This document shows, piece by piece, positions 52,299-61,725 of a DNA stretch of 64,000 bases. The translations under genes were made by a program, and so were the position numbers. The stretch spans positions 1-64,000 of the forward strand of contig NZ_LTAQ01000004.1 in NCBI RefSeq assembly GCF_001590835.1. The letters are read 5' to 3'. Below the pieces are notes generated by a model that saw only the letters and a program-made list of their open reading frames with translations, was not told where the DNA came from and did not search any database. This DNA is from Bacillus gaemokensis (lineage in GTDB: Bacteria > Bacillota > Bacilli > Bacillales > Bacillaceae_G). How positions within the stretch are numbered: the first letter of the stretch is position 1; every line of letters begins with the position of its first letter.

Positions 52299-53288
52299 TT
52301 AAGCAGAAATCTTGTAGATTCCGTAGATAGCAGATTGCATTACACCTACACCAAATTGTTTTTGGATTTGGTATTCCATTTGTTGGTCGTTACGGTCGCC
52401 TGCTCCTGCTGTTTCAAGCATGTACGCTTCGCCTTCAATAAGGATTTTTACAATCTTATCTCCTTCTGGAATTACTAAAAGCATGTTGTCATCAACGAAG
52501 AACTCGTCAGTGCCAATTTTGTGAGCCTGTGGAAGTAAGTACATGTCAGTACCGCTTACAGTGTCGATGTAACCAACTTGGTTCATCTTCTCTTTCATGC
52601 CGTCTGATAAGTTAAGAGTCTTAGATACTTTACGAAGTGCTTTCTTAGTGCCGAAGATTACAGCTTTCTTACCAGATTTAGCTTCAACGTGCTGTACCAT
52701 ATCGAATAAAGCATCGTCAGCTAGAGTACCAGTTACACCATAAGTTGCATTTAACGCAGTGTAAGACTCAGCGATAGCTTGGTAGATTTTAGTTCCCATG
52801 AAGTGAGCGAATGACTCAGCTACACGGTTAATCATACCTGCCCAATCGATACGACCTGCAATGAACATGTCAAGCTCGTCAAAGATTTTAACTCCGTATT
52901 TCTCAGTCTCAACTGTGAAACGTTTGTTAAGTAATTTTTGACGGCGTAAATCGTTCGTTCCACCTGCAATACGTGCGATACGGAATAGAGATGGGTCATC
53001 AACTTTGAATGAGATTTGGTCACCTAATGGTACGTTTTTAACCTCTGCTAAGTTGTCAAAGTGAGTAGAGATTACTACACCTAAGTTTACATCTAAAGCT
53101 TCTTCAAGGATTGCGAATACACGATACATGTTTTCTCCACGGAAGCTCTTTAAGTTGAACTCTCCACCGCAAGCCTCGTTAATCATATTACGAATAGCAT
53201 CTTCACCAGATACTTCATTAAACATTACTTGTTTGCCTTCATATACATCTTTTACAAGACGTTGTAAGTCAGTCATTTTTGCTTTCAC
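52299..53288 (-). CDS. Major capsid protein (HK97-like fold likely)
   Basis: 329 aa, GTG start 7 bases after AAAGGTG. N-terminal helical arm, then FAILEEALDVNLGVV, IAGGTNDLRRQKLLNKRFTVETEKYGVKIFDEL and GDKIVKILIEGEAYMLE. Length and place after protease-scaffold and decoration genes fit the main shell protein. It has the last element copy seen before the packaging genes upstream. Confidence 0.78.
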   Translation of the reverse strand: MKAKMTDLQRLVKDVYEGKQVMFNEVSGEDAIRNMINEACGGEFNLKSFRGENMYRVFAILEEALDVNLGVVISTHFDNLAEVKNVPLGDQISFKVDDPSLFRIARIAGGTNDLRRQKLLNKRFTVETEKYGVKIFDELDMFIAGRIDWAGMINRVAESFAHFMGTKIYQAIAESYTALNATYGVTGTLADDALFDMVQHVEAKSGKKAVIFGTKKALRKVSKTLNLSDGMKEKMNQVGYIDTVSGTDMYLLPQAHKIGTDEFFVDDNMLLVIPEGDKIVKILIEGEAYMLETAGAGDRNDQQMEYQIQKQFGVGVMQSAIYGIYKISA

Positions 53289-53326
53289 AAATATTCACCT
53301 TTTTCTGTTTTATAGTTTATAGTATT

Positions 53327-53345
53327 TTTTAATGGTTTTGCTTAA
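53327..53345 (-). repeat. 19-bp intergenic element, copy 24
   Basis: Minus-strand TTAAGCAAAACCATTAAAA upstream of the major capsid gene. No copies occur between here and 59.9 kb, where genes are tightly packed. Confidence 0.8.
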
Positions 53346-53357
53346 CACCAAGTGGTA

Positions 53358-53810
53358 TTAAGCAGTGATACGGATAACTACCATTTTGCCTGCAATAGCA
53401 TTAACTTCGATGTCAATAACATCGCCGTGTAATCCTGTAACAGCTTCAGTAGCTTTAGCAAATCCTGTTGGAGCAGGAACTACTTTGTCGCCTTTTTTAG
53501 CGCCACCAGATACAGCAGATTCAGAGATTGAGATAGTATTACCTGTCTCTAAAACATAAGCACGTCCTTCTTTTCCTGCCTTTAAAACGAAGTCTAATTC
53601 GTTTGTGCGGTCTTCATAAGTTAATGGTACAGAAGCGTGGAACACTAATCCTTTTGTTACATCTCCACTTGGAGTTGCTAAACGAGCCTCTCCATCAGCT
53701 TGTAATGCACCTAGTTCTAAGAATTGACCATTTTGTAGGTCAACGTTTGCTACGATTGATTCAATATGAGCAGTTGCTTTAATTTTGTCTAAATTAACGT
53801 AAGTTGCCAT
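53358..53810 (-). CDS. Capsid decoration/stabilisation-like protein
   Basis: 150 aa, beta-rich and Gly/Ala-rich, ATG after GAAAGGGTG. Directly upstream of the major capsid gene, as many head-decoration genes are. LQNGQFLELGALQADGEARLATPSGDVTKGLVF fits this class. Confidence 0.6.
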   Translation of the reverse strand: MATYVNLDKIKATAHIESIVANVDLQNGQFLELGALQADGEARLATPSGDVTKGLVFHASVPLTYEDRTNELDFVLKAGKEGRAYVLETGNTISISESAVSGGAKKGDKVVPAPTGFAKATEAVTGLHGDVIDIEVNAIAGKMVVIRITA

Positions 53811-53846
53811 CGTATTATTTACACCCTTTCGATTTTTAAAAGTTTT

Positions 53847-55337
53847 TTATTTTGAGAAATAAGTTGATAAGCCACCATATTGGAAGCTATTTTCAGTGTT
53901 TGTTACTGGCACACGATTGTGTGTTTCCTCTGGTTGAGCAGAGAAATGGTTTTTCTTAAGAAGCATAAATCCAATTTCTTTCTCGATGTCATCCATGGAG
54001 AAGTTAGTTAGATTGTCCTTAATAGTCTGGAACTCTTCTTTCGATAGAGAAGCAGAGTATTGTGATAACTTTTGTTCTTTCTCAGCTAGTTCAATATTAG
54101 ACTTGAACTCTCGTAAGCTAGTTACTTCTGTTTCAAGAGCTTCAAAGTTGTTGCGAGTTGCATCAATAGAATTCTTTTCAGAAGCACTTAAGAACATTGG
54201 GAATAGCTCTTCATGTTCACCAATAGAAACAGCGTTTTCATGTTTCACATAGTTTACTTTGAAGTATTTTCCACTATCAGCATCTTCAACGATTGCATGG
54301 TTATCATAAACCTTAGAAACCCACATCCAAGAATCTTGGAAATCATTGTGAGAACTTAAAGCATTGTAGATTCCACTGCGAATGTCATCGTGAGAAAGTT
54401 CGAATGTACGAGAGAATTTTTTAGGCTTTTTCTTGCCTTTTTCCTCATCTTCGTCATCATCCTCAGTTTCTGGCTCTTCTGGGTCTTCATTAGAAGTCTC
54501 ATCGTCAGTCTCTGAGTCTTTCCCTTTATCCTTGTCTTCATCCTCATCTTTCTTTGCTTTCTTAGCAAAGTCAGTCTCTGGCTCAAGAGCTACAGGTTCT
54601 GTTACCTCTAGTTCTTGAACTTGAGGTTCAGTGTTTTCTGGATTGTCTATAACTTTAGTCACTTTTTCACCTTCTTTACTTGTTGTTGTGAAATGAGCGT
54701 TAAACTCAGTTAACATTGCGCTTAATTCAGTTTGGAACTTGTCTGCGAATGAGAATTTTTCGATAGTCGAGCTAATCATTGCAGGGGTAACGCCTTCACC
54801 TAAGATACATAATCCTTCGAATTTTGCTTGTGTAAATACAAACAAGCCATGTTCATCTTGATATCCCTTAACGCTTGAATGTTGTAATTCCATAGACTGT
54901 GACTTAAAGCCACCATCCCTATCAAAGATTTCTTCAACCTCTGGGAACTTTCTCCATAGAATACCATCGGCAACGAGATATTCACGTTCAACCCCATCTT
55001 CTCCATAACGAGTCTCAAAACGAGCGTTGTTATCTTCTGGAATCACGCCATATGCATGTCCCAGATACTTAATCTTAAACTCATTGTTTTCTACCATTAA
55101 AGCTTCTTCATGACCTTTAAAATCATCATTTCCAAGTTCGTCAACTGCGATGTAGCCAAGAATTGGGACATTCGCTAGAGAAGGAATCATGGATTCAAGA
55201 ATCTCTTTAGTAAAAATACAGCGATTTCTATTTTCGCCTTCGTGAGCAATGTAGATTTTGGTACGAACAAATCTGTCGTCCAGTACATTGCTCACCTGTT
55301 CAAATTTGACTGGCAGTCTTAAAATATCCTTATCCAC
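53847..55337 (-). CDS. Prohead protease fused to scaffold
   Basis: About 496 aa from GTG 55337, 6 bases after GGAGGTG. The first ~210 residues look like a capsid protease: NVPILGYIAVDELGNDDFKGHE (His) and FKSQSMELQ (Ser region). After this come an acidic Glu/Asp-rich segment (DEDKDKGKDSETDDETS) and a helical C-terminal ~110 residues typical of scaffold. Such fusions shape and then mature the procapsid. The catalytic residues are inferred, not proven. Confidence 0.7.
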   Translation of the reverse strand: MDKDILRLPVKFEQVSNVLDDRFVRTKIYIAHEGENRNRCIFTKEILESMIPSLANVPILGYIAVDELGNDDFKGHEEALMVENNEFKIKYLGHAYGVIPEDNNARFETRYGEDGVEREYLVADGILWRKFPEVEEIFDRDGGFKSQSMELQHSSVKGYQDEHGLFVFTQAKFEGLCILGEGVTPAMISSTIEKFSFADKFQTELSAMLTEFNAHFTTTSKEGEKVTKVIDNPENTEPQVQELEVTEPVALEPETDFAKKAKKDEDEDKDKGKDSETDDETSNEDPEEPETEDDDEDEEKGKKKPKKFSRTFELSHDDIRSGIYNALSSHNDFQDSWMWVSKVYDNHAIVEDADSGKYFKVNYVKHENAVSIGEHEELFPMFLSASEKNSIDATRNNFEALETEVTSLREFKSNIELAEKEQKLSQYSASLSKEEFQTIKDNLTNFSMDDIEKEIGFMLLKKNHFSAQPEETHNRVPVTNTENSFQYGGLSTYFSK

Positions 55338-55355
55338 CAGTTTCACCTCCCTTCA

Positions 55356-56834
55356 CTATTCTGAATCTTTGATTCGAACTGTTGTGTCGGAGGGATTCTT
55401 TGATTCTGGTCTTCCTGCTTCCTCTGCCATAGGGTCACCACTAAGAGTGTTAGAGGTTTGTTTAGCAACCATAAAGTCATCAATTGACAGAACACGTTGT
55501 TCAAAGATTAACATGTTAGCAACTTCTATAGGTGTCATGCCTGTATATGCTAGATATTCTAAGCGAGAACCACCAAAAGTTAATTGGTCTTTAGCTGTCT
55601 TAATAGCCTCATCTCTATTAAAGTAAGAGATTGCTAAGAATTTAGCCTTCCAGATTCCACCCTTTTTACCAACCTTCTTCAACTCGTAGTTGTAGTAGTT
55701 AGCATACATAGGTAGAACAAAGCTGTAAAGCCATTGGCAATCTACTTGAATAGAACGCTCTAAGGCTTGTGAGCTAGAGTTGTCATCAGCGAATAGCTGA
55801 CCAGAAACACCTGCTCCTTTATATAGACTATCAACAGTCTTATCTAGCAGAGCAAACTTACCATCTTTACCAGTTCCATTTAATGAGACACCTTTTGTCT
55901 CGAATGGATTTGTAATGGCTACGCTACCTGCAGGAAGCGCTCGTTTTAAAGCATTGTGATACTCTAAAACAACTGGAAGTTCCATTATTGGTCTACCCTT
56001 ATCATCAGTCTGAATTTGAGAGTGAATGATTTTAGAGTTATCCAACTTATCTGTATCTTCCATTTGGTCTTTTGCATTCTCAATTTTGATTGCATCGACT
56101 ATTGCGTTAGCTAATGGTGGTAACGCTACACCGCCTTGTGAAAGGACTTCTGGGTCGATTGTAAAGGCAACGCCTTTGTCAGATACTTGATACCATTTAC
56201 CATCAATTAACTTGTCAGAACCACCGTTCTTGTAAGATGCGTGTGCTGACTGTATTTCTTTTGGATAGGTTAAAATTGCGGTATCTGAAATTTTCGTTAT
56301 ATCCATTTGGAAGCGATGAACGCCATCCTCGATATAAGCAATTCGACACAGGTTAATAGGCATCTCTTGATAAGCGACACCTTTTGAATCTTCCAACTTG
56401 TATTGGAATGTGATTCCCTTTGTGAACATCTTCTCTGTAAATAAAGGAAGGTTGAATTTAGGATTCAGCCTGTCCATATAGATAGCTGTTTGTGCGAATG
56501 CCATCTGCATAGCCTGTGGGTCTTCTGCAAATGCAATAGGGTTTTCCATAACAGGATAAACGAGATGGTCGTATGTTAAGATTGAACTTAAATACTTAAT
56601 GATACGCTTATACATACCATTGACCTGCTTCATTCCACTTGACAAGCCTGCAACCTGCGATGCACTCTTGGCAGGGTCTTGAAGCATCTGTTTTAAACGA
56701 GATTCGTTAATACCCCTAATGTTTCCACTAGAACCAGAGCCACTTACTGTAGCTGATGCTGATGCAAAGTTTCTATATGCATAGTCATTGTTTACATCGC
56801 TATTTCTATTACGATGTTTCTTTTGTTTCGCCAC
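55356..56834 (-). CDS. Portal protein
   Basis: 492 aa, GTG start. MKQVNGMYKRIIKYLSSILTYDHLVYPVMEN and the later NYYNYELKKVGKKGGIWKAKFLAISYFNRDEAI fit portal proteins; directly downstream of the large terminase. Low-complexity Asn/Ser-rich N-terminus. Forms the 12-mer DNA gate at one capsid vertex. Confidence 0.78.
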   Translation of the reverse strand: MAKQKKHRNRNSDVNNDYAYRNFASASATVSGSGSSGNIRGINESRLKQMLQDPAKSASQVAGLSSGMKQVNGMYKRIIKYLSSILTYDHLVYPVMENPIAFAEDPQAMQMAFAQTAIYMDRLNPKFNLPLFTEKMFTKGITFQYKLEDSKGVAYQEMPINLCRIAYIEDGVHRFQMDITKISDTAILTYPKEIQSAHASYKNGGSDKLIDGKWYQVSDKGVAFTIDPEVLSQGGVALPPLANAIVDAIKIENAKDQMEDTDKLDNSKIIHSQIQTDDKGRPIMELPVVLEYHNALKRALPAGSVAITNPFETKGVSLNGTGKDGKFALLDKTVDSLYKGAGVSGQLFADDNSSSQALERSIQVDCQWLYSFVLPMYANYYNYELKKVGKKGGIWKAKFLAISYFNRDEAIKTAKDQLTFGGSRLEYLAYTGMTPIEVANMLIFEQRVLSIDDFMVAKQTSNTLSGDPMAEEAGRPESKNPSDTTVRIKDSE

Positions 56835-56856
56835 TACCTTACTTCACCGCCTTGTC

Positions 56857-58584
56857 TTAGAATAAGCAGAATCCCAACATCTCGTCATCATGCATGTTTG
56901 TACGAAGAATGTCTTGCTCCAATAATGTAGCTACATAGTTACCATATCCAATGGATGAATATCTATCTTTAGTGGTTGTTCCCACTTCTTCGATTTTGAT
57001 ATATCCACTAACAACTCTGTAAATAAGGTTTACGAGTTCGTTGGTTAATGCAGTAGCCTGTACATATGGTTTAAGCAAGTAAACCTTTTCTTCTTCTGAT
57101 TTTTTCAGATAGCCTTTTGATTCAATCAAATCTTCTTTTGCTTCAATATCATTCATAAGAAGTCTGATTTTTTGTTTCTCGAATGCGCTTTTTAGACCAG
57201 TAGCAACCTTGTGGTTAATTTCTGAGTTAGCTTTGATTGAGTAGATTAGAGGAATAGCATTCTTATCCATTTTCCTATCATCCATAGTCTCATCATTGAT
57301 AACTGTCCAAGCAGGATACTCTACATCTCTAGCTTTGTCGTAGAGAATTTTTGTACAAGAATCAAAGACTGCTATACCATTTCCGTTGGTATCCATAGCT
57401 ACATAGTCACCTTCGAAATCATAGTATAGTTGCTTTAAGCGAATAGCCTGTAATTCTGAGTGCTGTCCAGATAAGCTTTCCATATAAACTACATCTCTTC
57501 TAAACTCGTCACCTTCTGGTAGTAGTCTCATAAGAGTGAATGCAGTTGTATCATTTTTAACAGATTTGTTAGAACCCATTAACGCTATATCCATAGAAAC
57601 TATTCTTATTTCGCCTGCTTGTTTAGGCATGTTTGATAGTTTCTTACGAGTACCTTTAGCCTCAACAAAATCTCTATCCGTTGGTGGATAGAATGCTTTT
57701 GGAAGAGTTCTACACTTCTGGATATCATCCAATTTAAAGTAGGCATTTTCATTTTCGCCTACGAAGAGAGCCTCATATTCCATCGCCCAAGACATCTCGT
57801 CAAAGTCTTCTTCTGTTCTTTGCTGTTCTACACGCTTCTTAGAAAGTAGTCTATGGAAAACAGAAAGTTGCCATGGTAAAACTGCAACGAAGTAATCCTT
57901 CCCTGCGAGCATCCCATTTAGATAAGATTTAAAGGAATCCCATATCCAATGGTTTTTATACCAAGCTGAAGAAATATAAATCTCTTTATTCTCTTCTGAT
58001 AGATGAGCATATTTTGGGTTTTGTAGATAAGGAGGTGTTCTGTTTACGTTAAGGAATGGCTTTAATATCTCGTCAATAGTCTTTTTTGAAATTAAACGAA
58101 ACTCGTCAACTATTAATATATTTGCCCTGTAACCCCTAGCGTTATCCGATGAAGGTACGGCGGTTATCTTAGAACCATTTGTAAATAGAACATAGGTCTC
58201 GTTTGCACTAGTCTTAAACTCTGCTATCTCTCTGGCGACATTTGCCGAGTCGTTCTTGAGCTTCAATATCTTTTCAGTGATAATTAATCGAGCTTGTCCT
58301 TTTGTTCCACTAGCTAAAACAATGTTAGAACTAGGGTACAGGATTGCTCTTATAACGCAGTATAAAGCGATTAGGTAGGATTTACCTTGCCCTCTGGCGG
58401 CGATATACATAAAGAAGTTGTACTTGTTCATAGCCCAAAGTAACAGCTTCTGATAAAGGAATAAGTTAACTCCTAAGTAATCCTTGGCAAACCTGTGAGG
58501 ATTTGCTCTATAAAAGGCTGTCCATATTTTGAAGCCTTGTCTTAATTTGTCTTGTGGTTGGGTTTTCTTCTTTTTAACAGCCAT
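56857..58584 (-). CDS. Terminase large subunit
   Basis: 575 aa packaging motor. Walker A-like AARGQGKSYLIALYC near residue 60, Walker B ANILIVDEFRLI near 150, and a C-terminal nuclease with VSMDIALMGSNKSVKNDTTAF (first Asp), YVAMDTNGNGIAVFD and a late acidic DDEMLG. ATG overlaps the previous stop by one base. Confidence 0.93.
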   Translation of the reverse strand: MAVKKKKTQPQDKLRQGFKIWTAFYRANPHRFAKDYLGVNLFLYQKLLLWAMNKYNFFMYIAARGQGKSYLIALYCVIRAILYPSSNIVLASGTKGQARLIITEKILKLKNDSANVAREIAEFKTSANETYVLFTNGSKITAVPSSDNARGYRANILIVDEFRLISKKTIDEILKPFLNVNRTPPYLQNPKYAHLSEENKEIYISSAWYKNHWIWDSFKSYLNGMLAGKDYFVAVLPWQLSVFHRLLSKKRVEQQRTEEDFDEMSWAMEYEALFVGENENAYFKLDDIQKCRTLPKAFYPPTDRDFVEAKGTRKKLSNMPKQAGEIRIVSMDIALMGSNKSVKNDTTAFTLMRLLPEGDEFRRDVVYMESLSGQHSELQAIRLKQLYYDFEGDYVAMDTNGNGIAVFDSCTKILYDKARDVEYPAWTVINDETMDDRKMDKNAIPLIYSIKANSEINHKVATGLKSAFEKQKIRLLMNDIEAKEDLIESKGYLKKSEEEKVYLLKPYVQATALTNELVNLIYRVVSGYIKIEEVGTTTKDRYSSIGYGNYVATLLEQDILRTNMHDDEMLGFCLF

Positions 58585-59417
58585 TAGTCTTCACCATCGA
58601 GCTTCTTGATGTCTTCGTCTTTGATTCTTCCAAAGACACGTTGCATCTGTACAATGAACCATCGTTCAACATACTTATGGATACCATCAACATCTTTAAA
58701 CTCTTCCTGCTGTTCTGAGATTGGCTCTTTATCCTCAATGAGTCGAATCCATTCTCCCCAACTTGCTAATGCACCATCTTGTGATGCTGATTTAACTTGA
58801 ACTGGCTTAATGTTTGCATCCTGCATCTGTGTGGATAAGGTCTTCATCATCTTTTCATATCTGTTTGAATCCCCATCTTCTTTGGCTTTGTTCGCCATCC
58901 ACTGAGTTGTAGCCATGTTCTTGAAGAGTCTTTCTTGGAACGCATCTTCTGCGAATTCTCCACCCAAGGCTGTGAACTCTTCTTCAAGGAAGATATAATC
59001 TTCTAGTTCGAGGTTTCTACCCCATTTTTTAACTATGGCATCGGTTAATTCGAAGTCATCATAGTCAATGTCAACAAGTTCAGCTTTGTTAGTCTTTCCA
59101 GTGATATCGTCACTGTCCTTGAATCTTAACTCCTTATTCTGTTTAAGCGAGTTTAAGTTCTTCAAGTATGTTCCTATTGTTTCTGTATTGGCTTCGTTAG
59201 CCATCCTCCAGAATTCCTTGAGATAAGGAATATCCATTGTTCGTAGAAAATCATACAGTGTGTTCATGTCATCAAGATTGACATTCTCCCTTACACACTT
59301 TTTACAGAATCCAAATCTCTCATTAATCAATGAGTTTCTATGAGAATAGAAGCTAGATACCGCATAGTCATTACCGCATTTCAAACAGGTTTTCTTTTCT
59401 GATGTCGTTTTCGCCAT
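58584..59417 (-). CDS. Putative terminase small subunit with zinc-finger N-terminus
   Basis: About 277 aa from ATG 59417 (AGGGGTGAT upstream). Residues 10-45 carry two CxxC pairs (CLKCGNDY… FCKKC), a likely zinc ribbon. Then helical regions. Placement directly before the large terminase supports a DNA-recognition subunit. The zinc ribbon resembles those of phage DNA-binding and HNH proteins, but no HNH motif is visible. Confidence 0.6.
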   Translation of the reverse strand: MAKTTSEKKTCLKCGNDYAVSSFYSHRNSLINERFGFCKKCVRENVNLDDMNTLYDFLRTMDIPYLKEFWRMANEANTETIGTYLKNLNSLKQNKELRFKDSDDITGKTNKAELVDIDYDDFELTDAIVKKWGRNLELEDYIFLEEEFTALGGEFAEDAFQERLFKNMATTQWMANKAKEDGDSNRYEKMMKTLSTQMQDANIKPVQVKSASQDGALASWGEWIRLIEDKEPISEQQEEFKDVDGIHKYVERWFIVQMQRVFGRIKDEDIKKLDGED

Positions 59418-59476
59418 CGTATCACCCCTTAAATGAAACACGTTAAAAGGAAGGGTTGTCGCCCTTCCTGCAGTTG

Positions 59477-59899
59477 TTATTTATTGATAATTTCAACCAA
59501 TGACTGATAAATATCAGTTGGTCGTGTAAGTTCTATTACTTTAAGGCAGTCGCCTTTTTTCAAAAATTTCTCTCTAATTGCTTGCGGTAAGTAGTACGGT
59601 AGAATCAAGATGTCAGTTTCATGAAGTTTAATTCTTCCATCTTCTGTATAGATATTTTCAACAAAGAATGCTGAGCATTCTACACTAGAAGAGATGATAA
59701 GATATTCACCTTCTGTTTTAATAGAGACTTCCTCATAACCTGACGTATTGATATCTTTTAGCAACTCAAGCGCATCACGTCTATCTAATACAATGGTTAA
59801 ATCTTGATGAGTTTCACCAAAGTTATGACCATTGAACAGGTAAGCAATGTGGTTTAGAGTGTTCTCGATAGAGTTTGATTTTACTTGATACTGTTCCAT
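59477..59899 (-). CDS. Hypothetical protein, 140 aa
   Basis: Not recognised. ATG at 59899 overlaps the previous TGA (TGATG), with GAGGTG 7 bases upstream. Acidic, alpha-beta. Co-transcribed with terminase genes. Confidence 0.65.
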   Translation of the reverse strand: MEQYQVKSNSIENTLNHIAYLFNGHNFGETHQDLTIVLDRRDALELLKDINTSGYEEVSIKTEGEYLIISSSVECSAFFVENIYTEDGRIKLHETDILILPYYLPQAIREKFLKKGDCLKVIELTRPTDIYQSLVEIINK

Positions 59900-60063
59900 C
59901 ACTTAGCACCTCTTAATAGGAATAATGAATAAGTGATATTCTTTTGCATCTCTGTATATCGTTGTAAATCAGAGATTTGCTTAATGTCTATATTTTTTGT
60001 TTGTGTAATTTCGTCAATCTTGTTCTGGATGTAAGCGAAATTATTCAATAGATTTTGTTCCAT
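59899..60063 (-). CDS. Small helical protein, 54 aa
   Basis: MEQNLLNNFAYIQNKIDEIT…SLFLLRGAK: heptad-like helix. GAGGGCAAG upstream. Overlaps the next gene's ATG. Confidence 0.6.
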   Translation of the reverse strand: MEQNLLNNFAYIQNKIDEITQTKNIDIKQISDLQRYTEMQKNITYSLFLLRGAK

Positions 60064-60378
60064 ATATTCTTGCCCTCTCTCTCAAAGTTGGGTGCGAACT
60101 ACAGTGCGTTAGGCTGTGTGAAGTTATAAAAACTTCACAACAAGGCAAAAAGGATTTTGCGAGATAACGAGTGCAACTAAAATAAATAACACTAACACAA
60201 AGGAGGCAATGGTGATGTGTCTTCACACACCCTGCCGCACTGTAGCAAGCTGTCATGTCTTGGTGTCCTTGGACAATCCAAGATTGGTCACTTTTGACCT
60301 GTCATTAATGGCTTCTTGAGCCAATCTTCATTCATATTAAATTGTCAAATTCTCGGAGGGCAGGTAAGCCCATAATAG
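60064..60378. other. Non-coding region between tRNA cluster and terminase operon
   Basis: No convincing ORF on the late strand. Contains the dyad GTGAAGTT / AACTTCAC near 60118-60139 and, read on the minus strand, the anti-ribosome-site sequence CCTCCTT (60200-60206). On the plus strand that site precedes a 35-codon ORF, judged doubtful. Confidence 0.45.
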
Positions 60379-60465
60379 TGGTGGGAAAGGCAGGATTTGA
60401 ACCTGCAATGTCTCTTACGTCACGGTTTTACAGACCGCTTGCTTCACCAATTTGCATACTCGCCC
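60379..60465 (-). tRNA. tRNA-Tyr(GTA)
   Basis: Anticodon loop CTGTAAA on stem GCGGT/ACCGT, long variable arm as expected for Tyr, T arm GCAGG-TTCAAAT-CCTGC, encoded CCA. Acceptor GGGCGAG / CTTTCCC has one C-U mismatch at position 4-69. Confidence 0.88.
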
Positions 60466-60628
60466 ATGTGGCGGTAACAAACAAGAAAAGGAATCTTCTT
60501 GTGGGATATCTTCTGTGTCAGACCATTCTTTTCCACTACTACGAATTAGCAGTGCCTTCACAGCAAGGCTCATCTAGTTACCTTTTGATGAGGTAGTAAA
60601 CTGTCAAATCGAATTACACTAAGGTAAA
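60466..60628 (-). other. tRNA spacer without clear gene
   Basis: On the minus strand a hairpin GCCTT / AAGGC lies within it. No tRNA could be folded. Nothing else supported. Confidence 0.3.
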
Positions 60629-60700
60629 AGGGGTATAAGGGAATCGAACCCTTGTCATCTGGTTGGAAGCCAGAGATAATAACCTCTATACGAATATCCC
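60629..60700 (-). tRNA. tRNA-Gly(TCC)
   Basis: Perfect anticodon stem TCTGG / CCAGA around CTTCCAA; T arm AAGGG-TTCGATT-CCCTT. Acceptor GGGATAT / ATACCCC has an A-C mismatch at 4-69. CCA not encoded. Confidence 0.88.
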
Positions 60701-60767
60701 GTGGAGGGAGTGACCTACTCCCAAAATCAACGTATTAAAAATAAAAAGATAGTTGGAGACTATCAAA

Positions 60768-60839
60768 GGCGGGTGGCAGGATTCGAACCTGCGTTGCCTG
60801 CATCCCAAATGCAGTGACTGACCTCTAGCCTACACCCAC
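60768..60839 (-). tRNA. tRNA-Pro(TGG)
   Basis: Anticodon arm CTGCA-TTTGGGA-TGCAG; T arm GCAGG-TTCGAAT-CCTGC; acceptor GTGGGTG / CACCCGC. CCA not encoded. Confidence 0.9.
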
Positions 60840-60940
60840 ATAAAGAGGCGAGCGTTATTCAACATTCCCCTCAGACATGTCATTTGAAAATGTGCAATTA
60901 AGCACTGGCGACATTGGCGTTAGCCTATGTGCCTTAGATA

Positions 60941-61028
60941 AGGAAAAGACAGGACTCGAACCTGCGCCACTAATAATAGTGCTAACTGTTTAGCAAACAG
61001 TCCTCTTAACCAACTTGAGTACCTTTCC
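60941..61028 (-). tRNA. tRNA-Ser(GCT)
   Basis: Class II with long variable arm; anticodon arm ACTGT-TTGCTAA-ACAGT; acceptor GGAAAGG / CTTTTCC. Confidence 0.9.
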
Positions 61029-61033
61029 ATAAG

Positions 61034-61109
61034 CTTCGGTGGAAGGGGTCGACCCCTTCCACGCTCTAGGGTCAAAGCCTAGCGACTTTACCAATTTGTC
61101 TACACCGAA
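61034..61109 (-). tRNA. tRNA-Gln(TTG)
   Basis: Anticodon loop CTTTGAC on CTAGG/CCTAG; perfect acceptor TTCGGTG / CACCGAA. The T arm region is an exact 20-base palindrome with GTCGAC at its centre, which departs from the usual TTCGA loop. Confidence 0.85.
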
Positions 61110-61115
61110 ATAATG

Positions 61116-61205
61116 TGGCAGAGGGTGTGGGATTCGAACCCACGCAGGCTTTTACACCCCTGCTAGTTTTCAAGACTAGTCTCTTAACCGCTTGAGTAAC
61201 CCTCT
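61116..61205 (-). tRNA. tRNA-Ser(TGA)
   Basis: Class II; anticodon arm CTAGT-CTTGAAA-ACTAG; perfect acceptor AGAGGGT / ACCCTCT; encoded CCA. Confidence 0.92.
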
Positions 61206-61232
61206 ATAAAAGCCCTATTGCTAGGGCTTGTC
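61206..61232 (-). terminator. Terminator inside the tRNA cluster
   Basis: Minus-strand stem AAGCCCTA / TAGGGCTT, GCAA loop, then TTAT. It follows the 38-aa gene. Confidence 0.65.
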
Positions 61233-61244
61233 TAATTAAAATTA

Positions 61245-61361
61245 TTAATCACAGCTGCCAAAGCTACCAGAGTCACATGAACCAGAATCGCTTCCAGTAT
61301 CATAGATGATAATTGGTGATGGTGATGGTGAACTTGGTCGTGGTCTACGTTTTGTTGTCAT
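61245..61361 (-). CDS. Small Ser/Pro/Gly/Cys-rich protein, 38 aa
   Basis: ATG 8 bases after AGGAGGATA. A basic head (TKRRPRPSS), an SPSPSP stretch, III, then GSDSGSCDSGSFGSCD with two Cys in repeated SGSC contexts. Not recognised. Could be a modified peptide precursor, a metal-binding peptide or a small virion protein. Confidence 0.6.
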   Translation of the reverse strand: MTTKRRPRPSSPSPSPIIIYDTGSDSGSCDSGSFGSCD

Positions 61362-61374
61362 AGTAGATATCCTC

Positions 61375-61695
61375 CTAGTTCTGAATCTTATCAGTTAATT
61401 GGTCGATACTAGCAAAGATTGTATCAGCTTGTTTCAATGCATTTACTACTTGACCTTGATTATTATTAATTTGTTGTACCAAATTTTGGAATTGCATAGC
61501 AATCATTGGAACTTCTTGCTGTAACATAGAAGCCATTTGAGTAAGTTGACTCTCAATGTAATCCAATTGTTGAACTGCCATATTAGCGTTTTGAATAGTT
61601 AATCTACCAGAATTCACCTGTGCATCAATCTGGTCTGCTACTCGTGCGCTCTTCATTCCTGTACCAAACATACCTAATCCATTACTTCCAAACAT
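61375..61695 (-). CDS. Hypothetical coiled-coil protein, 106 aa
   Basis: ATG 61695 (MFGSNGLGMFG…) after GAGAGGAAA. Gln-rich helices (ESQLTQMASMLQQEVPMIAMQFQNLVQQ). Not recognised. Confidence 0.6.
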   Translation of the reverse strand: MFGSNGLGMFGTGMKSARVADQIDAQVNSGRLTIQNANMAVQQLDYIESQLTQMASMLQQEVPMIAMQFQNLVQQINNNQGQVVNALKQADTIFASIDQLTDKIQN

Positions 61696-61725
61696 AGTTA
61701 TTTCCTCTCTCTCACTCATATAGTT

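Noticed and set aside
54356-54586. Minus-strand 76-aa Lys-rich ORF
   Set aside because: Shadow frame of the acidic scaffold segment of the protease-scaffold gene.
60041-60256. 71-aa minus-strand ORF
   Set aside because: Overlaps the start of a better small gene, random Cys/His/Ser composition, no ribosome site.
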